Positions 22,401-31,733 of a stretch of 64,000 nt of DNA are shown in pieces. The stretch is from Cheilinus undulatus (taxonomy: Eukaryota; Chordata; Actinopteri; Labriformes; Labridae). The stretch lies in assembly GCF_018320785.1 (NCBI RefSeq), contig NC_054870.1:7113933-7177932 (forward strand), given 5' to 3'. The notes beneath the pieces were generated by a model that worked only from the letters and a program-made list of their open reading frames with translations, did no database searches and was not told the origin of the DNA. How positions within the stretch are numbered: position 1 is the first letter of the stretch; the number at the start of each line of letters is the position of its first letter. Made by a program: the position numbers and the translations under genes.

Positions 22401-25400
22401 TGATATTTGTGATATTCTAATATTTAGAGATAGTGGATCTTAGATTTCTGTGAGCTGTGAGCCATAATCATCAAGATTAAAACAAAAAATGAGATGAAAC
22501 ACAGAATTTATTGAAATTTCACTTCTTATGTGAAATGACTTTTCATGATTTCCTTTTTTTCTGAGTTGTACCTGTTCTTCCTGACTGTCTGCTGATGTTT
22601 GGCGTTTTTCATTGCTGGGGTCAAAGGTGAAGGCGGGGCCCTCAGCTGGGTCCCTGATTCCCCTGGCATCCATCTTGGTGACCGACCAATCAGGAGCTGA
22701 GATGAAGGTGGTGCTGTGGCGGCGGGCAGCATTCTGGGTGCTGACAGTTTCTCCTGGTGACATCCTTCTCATCACAGGTAGAGATGTAAAAGTGAGGGGG
22801 CAGAGCATCATTTTCTGATGATGATGTCATCACCGAGGGCGTGGTCGTTCTCTCTCCTAGGGCTGCAGGTGAACGAGGACAGGTGGAGAGGAGAGACGGT
22901 GCTACAGTCCACCTTCAGCAGCATACTCCTTAACCTGGGGCCAATCAGCTCCACCACCTCGCCATCAGGTACGTCTGCATCCTCCGACCATCAGCGGTCT
23001 CCTCAGGAAGAGCTCCCCTGGTCTTAGCCTCTCTCCATCTGTCTCTGCAGCTCCTCAGCAGGTCGACCCTCACTCTCTCAGCTCTCTATGCCGGTATCTG
23101 CGTCAGCGGCGCCCCTTGCTGGTGTCTTCACACGTGTCCCCACCTCAGGACCTCAACCGTCTCCCCTACGCAACCCTGAGGTCACTGAAGGTAAACATGC
23201 TGGTCCACGCTCTGCTGAGAGTCACTGACGCCCACGTCAGCACAGGTGAGACAGCGTTTAGGTCTGGACCATTACAGCAGCCCTCAGTTATCAGACTGGT
23301 TTACAGCAGAGGTCTAAATTTTTTTAATCAATTTATTTTAAAAATAAAACCAACAGGCGGCCTCCAATCATTATTAAAGTTCTGTCGTACACCATATTAT
23401 CACTTTGAAAATATGATTGGAGTTTAACAAAAAAACACTGCAGTTATTCAGAAAAAGAGAAAACAAGTTAAGCATTTATCTTCTTAAAAATATTTTTTTT
23501 TTAGATGGCTGTGACTAAGTGAAGAAACTTCCTCTGAACTATTTAACTCTGTAAACCTGTAGAGTTTAAGATATGACCAAACACGGAAATAACTTGAGTA
23601 GATTATCATCAGCAGGTCTGGAGATTTGAACAGTCACTCTAATCTAGAGATTAGATTTCCGTAAAATGGATCAAACAATGGTCAATAGCTATCTTTTTTT
23701 TAAAATAACATACCCTAATACCTCTCAGGCTGAACAACAACAAATATTAAATTTCCATTTCTTTCTCTGACCTGGATATTGAAACAATGACAAAGGGAGC
23801 AGGTATCAACGGTGTATTAAATATCTCCATGACGTAAACTCTGAGGGCGGGGCCGGGGCATGTTTCAATGACGATTGTTTTCAGTTGCTGTTTTTATCAA
23901 CACCTGCTCAGATACACATGTTTCATAAATCAAACATGGACCTTGGACCTCATTCTAAGATAATTTCTATACCCAAATCTGAACTGGTTTATAAACCAGT
24001 TTGATAAATGAGGACCACAGCTGAAAAATCAGTCTCTTTAACCACGACCACGGATGAGGAGAGATGATCATATGACCAGATGGATAGATGGTGGATTGAC
24101 GATGGATGGTATGATAGATTGATGATATTCTGATGTTGAGATGAGTGACATCACTGTCCAATGAATCTAATTCTTCTAGACTGGAGAAGTGAGGCAGAGT
24201 CTCGCTGCAGGTCGGCTCTTCAGTCGAAGGCCATTCTGACTGTGGAGCAGCCGGATGGCCAGCAGGGGGCACTGTTACTGTGGGGAGCAGCTGTGGACTG
24301 GCTGACTCGGATCAACAGGGACAGAGGTACAGCACACCTAGACTAACAGATACTTCACACTAGAATAGATCAACAATACAAGGAAGACACAGACAGGTGG
24401 CAGATTTATTAAGTAATCCATCTATCCATCCATCTATTCATCATCCTGTCATTTTAGCCTCTATCTGGGACTTCCGTGTCCTCCTGGTAAGGGAAGGTTT
24501 GACCTCTGACCTCCCAGAGTTGCACTCGACCCCATGGAGCTCTCTGCAGCTTCTGGACCCCGCTGACCACCGTGCTGAGGCCTTCATCAGACCACACCCC
24601 CCTCGAACAGGACCAGGTATTGTGGAGTTGGACGTGGACACTCTGCTGTCCCAGAAATACAGTGGTGAGTGGAACAGCTGTAAACATGATGCAATATGAT
24701 TAGGAGGATGGACTAGCTCCTGTGGTGCTGGGATTGGTAGACATCTTTCTCTGAATGTGTAGTTTCATATTGGTGCCACAGAGCTAGTTAAGTGTATGGG
24801 GGTCACAGTAAGGTATTGATTTTTCATCAAGCGTTGATCAGGGTTAAACAACACTCATTCAGAGTTCAGATAGCAGCACTACTGTGTAAATCAGGTATGA
24901 CCTGCCAGTGATCTGCTCCGTTTCCTCTACCAGGTGAGGTCGAGCTCAGAATCCAGGTCATTAACTTCCAGTTTCAGGACTGTCCACCTTCCCAGAATGC
25001 CCCTCAGCCAGTACTTGATGGCACCTCATCAATGGACGACATCCTGGAGGCGTTAGGCGGTGACATCACCTACACTGGGTGTGGACGCTGCTCCACTGAG
25101 CTCGATACAGACGCCAACGGCATCTACCTCCCATGTTATGCCTGCCTGCCACATACTGCTGTAAGACGTTACTACAGGTACATACTGATGTCAGACATTA
25201 CTACATGTACATACCGCTGTCAGACATTACTACATGTACATACAGCTGTCAGACATTACTACATGTACATACCGCTGTCAGACATTACTACATGTACATA
25301 CCCCTGTCAGACATTACGACATGTACATACCGCTGTCAGACATTACGACATGTACATACCGCTGTCAGACATTACTACAGGTACATACTGATGTCAGACA

Positions 25401-28400
25401 TTACTACATGTACATACCGCTGTCAGACATTACTACATGTACATACCGCTGTCAGACATTACTACATGTACATACCGCTGTCAGACATTACTACATGTAC
25501 ATACCGCTGTCAGACATTACTACAGGTACATACTGATGTCAGACATTACTACATGTACATACCACTGTCAGACATTACTACATGTACATACCGCTGTCAG
25601 ACATTACGACAGGTACTGACCATGGTCTGACAATACTAGTGGTACATACTGCTGTCAGGTGTAAATACAGGTACAAACCACTGTCAGGTGTTACTACAGA
25701 TACTTACAGCTGTCAGGTGTTACTACAGGTACAAACTGCTGTCAGGTGTTACTACAGGTACACACCACTGACAGGTGTTACTGAAGGTACATACTGCTGT
25801 CAGGTCTTATTGCAGGTACATACCACTGTCAGGTGTTACTACAGGTACACACCACTGACAGGTGTTACTACAGGTACATACAACTGTCAGGTCTTACTCC
25901 AGGTACATACTGTTGTCAGGTGTAACTACAGGTACATAACACTGTCAGCAGATACTACAGGTACTCACCACTATCTGACAATACTATTGGTACATACCGC
26001 TATCAGGTGTTACTACCTGTACATACCGCTGTCAGGTGTTACTACAGGTACATACCGCTGTCAGGTGTTACTAGAGGTACATACCGCTATCTGACAATAC
26101 TAGTGGTACATAACACTCTCAAATAATACTACGGGTACTTACCGCTGTCAGGTGTTATTACAGGTACATACCACTGTCAGACAATACTAGTGGTACATAA
26201 CACTGTCAAACAATACTACAGGTACTTACCGCTGTCAGGTGTTACTACAGGTACATACCCCTATGAAACAATACTACAGGTACACACCACTGTCAGCTGT
26301 TACTACAGGATCATACTGCTGTCGGGTGTTACTACAGGTACATACCATTGTCAGGTGTTACTACAGGTACAAACTGCTGTCAGGTGTTACTACAGGTACA
26401 TACTGTTGTCAGGTGTTCCTACAGGTACATACCATTGTCAGGTGTTCCTACAGGTACAAACTGCTGTCAGGTGTTACTACAGGTACACACCACTGACAGG
26501 TGTTACTACAGGTACATACAACTGTCAGACATTATTAAAGGAACAAATCGCTGTCAGTTGTTACTAAAGGATCATACTGCTGTCAGGTGTTACTACAGGT
26601 ACATACCATTGTCAGTTGTTGCTACAGGTACATACCACCGTCATACACTACTACAGGTACATAACCTTGTTGATATTACTACTGGCACTACTTTTAGCAC
26701 TAAAGGTACTCTTTGTTTGACTACGAGGTACTGCAACTACTACATCTAGTTCTCGAAGCACTATGAATGTTATGTAGACTCAGATGAATATGCTGCTTTA
26801 TACTGAAGTTAGCTGCTTCTACAGGTAACTCCAACTGATCTGACTGTTACCATAGGTATTTTAGTAGTGCTGACAGAAAAATCTATCTCAGTGAATATGA
26901 TCTTATGTAATCATGATTCTGCTCAGTCAGGCTTAGTTTAGGCTTCACTGATTGGTTGTTAAACCAGAACCAGAACTAAAAGAAGAAACAAAAAGTGGAA
27001 ACAACAACCAATCAGAGTGTGAAAAAAGGTTTGGTGGGTGGGGCTACATCCTGTATTACCTTCTGATTGATGTTTGTGTGTGTGTGCATGGGCGTGTGTC
27101 GGTGTTTCAGGCCCGGTGTGCTGACAGTTAGTGGGCGAGGCAGCAGCAGCCACCTGTGTGTTAAAGCTCCTCCTCTCCGTCTGCAGGCGCTCCTCGAAGC
27201 TCCGCCCGATAAACTTCACAAGAGCTCAGGTGAGACATACACACTTCCTGTCCATGCAGCATGAGTGACCCTGCTTCCAGCCAGATGAATAAATAAATAA
27301 ATTCCTTGTATAATAAACCCTCTGCATTATTGAAGGTTTGACCCTCTGTTCATTAAACACTTGTCTAAAGTAGAACTAACCGCAGTGAATACTTGGCCAA
27401 TAAAGCTGATTCTGATCATTTTAAATTCTGACTCTTTAAATGATGAACATCATTAAACACATTTTTACCTGCTCATGATTGAAGACAGATTTTTATTGTT
27501 TTAAAGGAGTGCTTAAACTACAACCACTTGTACTAACTACATGTTATTAATTTATATTCAGGATTAAACATTTTAATGTAAAAGTGTTAAAATGTTAAAA
27601 ATGCAGTAAAATAGATTTAGAAGTATATTCTGTTGATTCATTTCTTATCTATAAGGTTTGAGTGTTTGTTGTTTAAAAACTCTTTTTATGTTGATATTTG
27701 CAATTGTGATTTTTTGGTTTGTTAGACTTCTGCTCTTTCTAATGCTGCTGCTCTAAGTGCTTTAAATTGGCTTCCTTGGGACAAATAAAGTTTTTTGAAT
27801 GTGAGTGTGAGTGCTGAAAAGTGTTAAATCCATCTAACTTTGATGAATGCCACACTCTTCTTAAAAACTGGAAAAAGAGGGTTCAAAAACAAAGTTCTAC
27901 TGAAGAACAGTTGGTGAATGAGGGCCGATGATGGCAGATACACAGAACCTTTTTTTCAGAATATTTAATGATTTCATGACAAAACAGCGTGCTGATGTGA
28001 TCTATTTAATTTGAATAAACAAATGATGGTAGGACATCTGGGACCAACACAGTCAAAAACAGTCCTGTGGCATGGTTTCAAACAACTAAATGACAAAGAG
28101 GGGTCAAACAGGATAAGTTTAATTCAACAACAGGGTTAAGGTCAAAGACAGGGTTAAAAAGGTTTGGGTTAGATCAAAGAAGGTTTAAAAAAGGTAAGTT
28201 TAGGTCAAAGACAGGGTTAAAAAGGTTTGTTTAAGGTCAAAGTTATGGTTCAAAGCATTAGTTAAGGTCAAAGAATGGTTAAAATAGGTTTGATTTAGAG
28301 CAAAAAAGGGTTAAAGGATTAGTTTAGGTCAAAGATAGGGTTAAAAAGGTTTGGTTTAGGTCAAAAAAGGGTTAAAAAGGATTGGTTTAGGTCAAAGACA

Positions 28401-28981
28401 GGGTTAAAAAGGATTGGTTTAGGTCAAAGTTAAGGTTGAAAAGGGTTGGTTTAGGTCAAAGACAGGGTTAAAAAAGATTGGTTTAGGTCAAAGAAGGGTT
28501 AAAAAGGATTAGTTTAGGTCAAAGACAGGGTTAAAAAGATTTGGTTTAGGTCAAAGTTAAGGTTGAAAAGGATTAGTTTAGGTCAAAGACAGGGTTAAAA
28601 GCATTTAGTTTGGATCAAAGACTGGGTTCAAACAGTGTAGTTTAGATCAGAGACAGGGATAAAAAGGTTTGGTCAATGTTAAAGACAGGAGAGTAAAAAT
28701 GGTTTTGTATAGGTAATGTTAAAATATGGACTCTAAGAACCTGCTGTGACTCTGAAATGTTGACTGTAACAACCTGCTGTGAACCTGATAACACTGACTC
28801 TCTTTCAGCTTCAGGCTCTGAGCTCAGACACATCCAGGTGGCAGCAGAGATCATCCTCTCCCTCCTCACCCTTCCCAAGAAAACCGTCATCATCACCGTT
28901 CAGAGCCACTTCTTGTGTGACGAAAACAGCTTCCCCATCAGTCAGGACTTCACTCTGCTGGATCTCCAGGATCCCAGCTGA
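19351..28981 (+). CDS. SHLD2: Shieldin complex subunit 2 (complete coding region, 10 coding exons)
   Basis: SHLD2 is the ssDNA-binding scaffold of shieldin (SHLD1-SHLD2-SHLD3-REV7). Shieldin acts in the nucleus downstream of 53BP1-RIF1 to limit resection at double-strand breaks. Ten exons join in frame to 2349 nt (782 codons plus stop), a little shorter than the human protein. Residues 1-14, [14 protein letters not shown], match the human MSGGSQVHIFWGAP; this N-terminal segment binds REV7-SHLD3 in human. Exon 2 is a long Ser/Pro/Thr-rich, probably disordered linker with a conserved GILCSQ motif. From about residue 325 the C-terminal OB-fold region begins ([59 protein letters not shown]). A four-cysteine zinc motif, CGRC and CYAC at about 654-675, sits in the last OB domain. 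The start is fixed by homology. Confidence 0.95.
19725..19935. mobile_element. Solo terminal repeat of a Tc1-like element
   Basis: Contains TGAAATATTTCAGACTTTTA and TTGATAATTATGGCGTACAG, matching the long inverted ends of the Tc1-like element at 48.98-49.63 kb. SHLD2 intron 1. Confidence 0.55.
20312..21171 (+). CDS. SHLD2: SHLD2 coding exon 2 (large disordered region)
   Basis: 860 nt, acceptor TTTTTTCAG, donor GTGGGT. Mostly acidic/Ser-rich then Pro/Ser-rich sequence. It holds ELFSPQSS, the motif EGILCSQE (human SGILCSQ), a basic cluster KAKKAR, a Thr-rich run, and the start of the first OB fold ([17 protein letters not shown]). Confidence 0.92.
21303..22540. mobile_element. Tc1-like element remnant split by a LINE fragment (SHLD2 intron 2)
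   Basis: The left part carries AGGCTTACAGCTCACGACAA. The right part carries TACTGAGTGATAAATGAGCA and CTGTGAGCTGTGAGCCATAA. These are the inverted-end sequences of the same Tc1-like family seen at 49 kb. Confidence 0.6.
21438..22290 (-). pseudogene. LINE endonuclease-domain fragment
   Basis: Minus-strand frames read as an apurinic-type endonuclease of a non-LTR retrotransposon: [14 protein letters not shown] in one frame, then [40 protein letters not shown] and [13 protein letters not shown] in another. The frame is broken near 21790 and there is no reverse transcriptase, so it is a dead fragment inside SHLD2 intron 2. Confidence 0.8.
22627..22777 (+). CDS. SHLD2: SHLD2 coding exon 3
   Basis: 151 nt between acceptor TCAAAG and donor GTAGAG. 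Encodes [20 protein letters not shown] then [20 protein letters not shown], aligning with human [20 protein letters not shown]. The acceptor has a weak polypyrimidine tract. Confidence 0.88.
22861..22968 (+). CDS. SHLD2: SHLD2 coding exon 4
   Basis: 108 nt, acceptor TCTCCTAG, donor GTACGT. Encodes [20 protein letters not shown] followed by ILLNLGPIS, matching human [20 protein letters not shown]. Confidence 0.93.
23051..23245 (+). CDS. SHLD2: SHLD2 coding exon 5
   Basis: 195 nt, acceptor TCTCTGCAG, donor GTGAGA. Encodes the linker and then [15 protein letters not shown], matching human LQPDVLVHAVLRVVD. Confidence 0.92.
23246..24179. other. SHLD2 intron 5, no gene; one 20-bp palindrome
   Basis: AT-rich intron. 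AACTGGTTTATAAACCAGTT at 23982-24001 is a perfect 20-bp palindrome. Confidence 0.6.
24180..24326 (+). CDS. SHLD2: SHLD2 coding exon 6
   Basis: 147 nt, acceptor TTCTTCTAG, donor GTACAG. Encodes [20 protein letters not shown], a close match to human [20 protein letters not shown]. Confidence 0.92.
24458..24664 (+). CDS. SHLD2: SHLD2 coding exon 7
   Basis: 207 nt, acceptor ATTTTAG, donor GTGAGT. Encodes [13 protein letters not shown] and [14 protein letters not shown], matching human IWEFKYLFV and LELHTTPWSS. Confidence 0.93.
24934..25177 (+). CDS. SHLD2: SHLD2 coding exon 8 (zinc motif; 3' end is unit 1 of a tandem array)
   Basis: 244 nt, acceptor TCTACCAG, donor GTACAT. Encodes the last OB fold with [19 protein letters not shown] and YLPCYACLP, aligning with human [20 protein letters not shown]. 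The final 27 nt (HTAVRRYY plus two bases of the next codon) are the first unit of the 29-bp array that fills the next intron. The true donor is fixed at 25177/25178 because joining to exon 9 restores YYRP, as in human YYRPALM. Confidence 0.9.
25151..26670 (+). repeat. 29-bp minisatellite of about 50 units built from the SHLD2 exon 8 splice junction
   Basis: Unit 1 (about 25151-25179) is the exon end plus its GT donor. Units then follow head to tail every 29 bp. Units from about 25180 to 25620 are nearly identical and mostly carry CTACATGTACAT. From about 25620 the unit reads GGTGTTACTACAGGTACAT and is more diverged, but keeps CAG|GTACA in most copies. The unit has no stop codon in any forward frame, so 29 bp read three times gives a 29-residue periodic open frame for well over 100 codons at a stretch. 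It occupies roughly three quarters of the 1933-bp intron. Confidence 0.95.
26671..27110. other. SHLD2 intron 8 beyond the array
   Basis: Unremarkable intronic DNA with a short (GT)n stretch near 27073-27085, ending in the exon 9 acceptor. Confidence 0.6.
27111..27229 (+). CDS. SHLD2: SHLD2 coding exon 9
   Basis: 119 nt, acceptor GTGTTTCAG, donor GTGAGA. Completes [20 protein letters not shown] and continues to PPDKLHKSS, matching the human segment that starts [20 protein letters not shown]. Confidence 0.92.
28100..28675 (+). repeat. Minisatellite of about 37-bp units in the last SHLD2 intron
   Basis: About fifteen units of GGTTTAGGTCAAAGACAGGG then TTAAAAAGGATT, ending about 130 bp before the final exon. 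Confidence 0.9.
28809..28981 (+). CDS. SHLD2: SHLD2 coding exon 10 and stop
   Basis: 173 nt from acceptor CTCTTTCAG to TGA at 28979-28981. Ends [20 protein letters not shown], close to human [20 protein letters not shown]. The human protein runs slightly further. Confidence 0.93.
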
Positions 28982-29290
28982 CAGAGGGGGGGTAGGTAAA
29001 GAGGGGCCCCGCCAAGTTAGAGTGTTAAAAGATTCATCCAGGGTTTTTATAAAATCTGTTAACTCTGACTTAATTTGAGTTATATGTAAATGTTGAGATG
29101 TTTGTTGTGTTCTGTTTGAACATTGTGTTGTGTCTAATACAGGGGCGTTTAACTCATTTTGAATCTGGACTACATCAGAATGAAAAGTGTCCTTAAAGGG
29201 CCAGTTTTTACTGTAAGACTTTAAAAATCAACCACCTATTTGACTGTTTGTTTATCATCTGTTTTTGTAAAATGTGAATTCTTGATAAGA

Positions 29291-29296
29291 AATAAA
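29291..29296 (+). terminator. Probable SHLD2 polyadenylation signal
   Basis: AATAAA about 310 nt after the SHLD2 stop codon, the first canonical signal downstream. It would give a short 3' UTR. Confidence 0.55.
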
Positions 29297-29427
29297 AGCA
29301 GAAGTCATACAAACAAAATGGAGAAAGAGACATGAAAATGTGAAACTACAGTAGTTTTTTTTTTTTTAAATAAAGTTTGGTAATGAAAACAAATGATTTT
29401 GTTGATATATGGAAATGCAAAAACTAG

Positions 29428-29726
29428 TAATGCACAATATTATAGGCATGATATCAGCAGATATGAGAATTTCTGCCGATATTTACAGTTGATATTTTGT
29501 CAAGAAGAGTCAATGAATGAGTTATGGTAGTTTTAGTCTGAGCCAACAGACCTACACCAGCTAAAATCTTTGTCTTCATTCACCATCATTACTCTTTAAA
29601 GTCTGAAGGACTGAAGTGTGACGTCTAAACTACATTTAAATATCTTTATCGAGATTTGCTGGAATTATTTTGTAAATATTGGCTCATCAGAAAGCAGCAA
29701 TAATCCACTATTGTGCATCCCTAACA
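29428..29726. mobile_element. MITE-like repeat with TGCACAAT / ATTGTGCA ends
   Basis: Left AGTAATGCACAATATTAT, right CCACTATTGTGCATCCCTAA. The interior has ATATCAGCAGATATGAGAAT. Lies downstream of SHLD2. Confidence 0.5.
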
Positions 29727-29994
29727 ATAAACCCTGTACGTGAGTATACCCAGTTATATTACTCTGTTGTACTGACATAAATCCTTTGACTTTTCTAGAT
29801 AATGAAACTCTTCATAGTGTCATAGAGTTTTCAAACAATGTTATTAATAAAGTTACTTTTGTATTAACATAAAAAAAATTGTCAGGCATTATTTATTACA
29901 TGAATAATAGTCTGCCTGCAGTGGAGGACTAACTTTGGAACAGATAAGATTATGGAGGCAAAGTGACAGTACTGTCATTCGACAGAAACAAAAC

Positions 29995-30480
29995 TCAGGT
30001 ATGGAAGCATCATCAACTCTGGTCCTGCACTGCTCTGTCCTCCTGATGGCCATCCTTCAGACCGTACCCCATCTCTTCAGGTATCCTCCCCTCTGCCACC
30101 TCCATGATGCGCACGGTTGCCCCAAGCATCTGGATCAGCCCAGCGGGTCCTGGGCACCCAGTGTGTGGTGAACTGGATCAGGCCTCGGAAAGCGCCACAT
30201 GCCCTGAAAGCACAGCTGCCAATCCAGTATCGGGTAGCTGAGCACGTCAGCATCACACACAGTCTAACAACAATATCCAAAGATGAGCCGAAGTTGTCAC
30301 AGCCAGCGACTTTAGTCCAAGTCTGCAGTTGATCTCAGCCTCGCAGTCAGTGGATCGATGAATTACGCTGCCAAGGTAGGAAAACTGCTCTACAGCTTCC
30401 ACACTCTCACCATTAACAGACACGGCTCCAATGGCAGCATCCAAGGCATCCCCAAAAACTGATACTGATACTGTCAAATA
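29995..30480 (-). pseudogene. LINE reverse-transcriptase C-terminal fragment
   Basis: The minus strand reads VNGESVEAVEQFSYLGSVIH and CEAEINCRLG, typical of the region after the catalytic core of a LINE reverse transcriptase, followed by a frameshifted tail. Confidence 0.7.
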
Positions 30481-31680
30481 ATAATATCACTACAGGTACC
30501 TGGTTACTGTATTCCTCCATCTATGTGTAAAATATGAGCACAGAAAAGCAAATCAAGCACCCCTTTTAATGGTCACATGACACTTGTTGATCCAGGTGAC
30601 TGACACATAAGCTTGGGTCCACGGAGGGGAATGGTTTAAATTAGGACATCTTTAGAGGAGAGGAGACACTAGCGCTAGTTCGGATTTGTTGAACTAAAGG
30701 ACGAGAATGTGACAGTAAATTTTCAACTAAATCAAATCTCCACATCAATTCTTTCCAAACACACCTGCCACACAAAGCTAGAAGCTAGAGACCCCCGGAG
30801 CCTGAGTGAGGCTCAAGATAACAGTGTGATGCCTACAACTACCAAACAGCCAAAGCACAATTTTCAACAACAGGTAACCAAAAAAGCTGGGACACATAGG
30901 CTTGTTGCAGCAGATATGGAAGAGGAAATGTTACCTACTGTGGCCTTGTTCTGGACCGATTTTCTGTGAGGAGCTGTTTTGGTCTAATCTAACCCTTTTT
31001 GTATTTAAGAGCAGGCAGGAGAGATCTTGTGTCTGTCCTTATCAGAAGAGGGATTTGTGTTAAACATGGTGTTCTATAGAATTATCAGGAGGCAGAGATT
31101 TCCTTTAGTTGACATTATTAACACAACTGAACAGAAAACATGACAGAGTCGACTGTTGACTAACTTCAAAAGGAGCACAGACACACCAAGACCCGCATCG
31201 CTCACATATTCTTACACCTTTTACTGTATTAAATAGTGCCATTACATTATATTACACTGATGTGGGAATATTCAAGATTTAACATTGGATTTCTCATTGG
31301 CAGTTACAGAAAATTTCAGGTGACAGAAGCAATGTTGAAGTAATGTAACTAGTTACTTTCTAAAAAAGTAACTAGTAATGAGTAGAGGATTACTGTTTTG
31401 AGTAACCACCCCGACACTAGGACAGAAGGTAGATGTTGAAAAACATTGGAGAGCATTAAAGAACCTGAAGAACAATGTGGATTATTAAAGGTGGCGGTTA
31501 AAGAAATGTAAAGCTGCTTCATTAAAGATAATAAAACCTTTAAATGTTTGAGTCTTTGAAAAGATCTGACAGTGAGGGTTCCATCTCAGTCGAGCTGACG
31601 ATAGAACCGAAGGTGACGATAGAACCGAAGGTAGACGTTCTTCTACGTACACCAGGCTGTGGTCCAGAGCGCTCTCTTCT
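30481..31680. other. Between SHLD2 and gene A, no gene seen
   Basis: A remnant end of a transposon is likely near 31340-31425 (AGTTACTTTCTAAAAAAGTA ... GTAACCACCCCGACACTAGG). No open frame shows protein-like character. Confidence 0.5.
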
Positions 31681-31733
31681 TCATTTGTCTTTGGACGTCT
31701 CTTCAGCCACATCCATCAGATCGCTGAACAAAT
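31681..31733 (-). CDS. Gene A exon 3 (predicted)
   Basis: 53 nt, acceptor TTCTATTTCAG, stop TGA at 31683-31681. Joined to exon 2 it gives GVSDGDLFSDLMDVAEETSK. The phase fits exactly. Prediction from splice consensus only. Confidence 0.5.

Noticed and set aside
25133..26749. Long open frames with the periodic sequence [21 protein letters not shown]
   Set aside because: They are the 29-bp minisatellite read in three frames; the SHLD2 exon ends at 25177 and splices to 27111, so they are not an independent gene.
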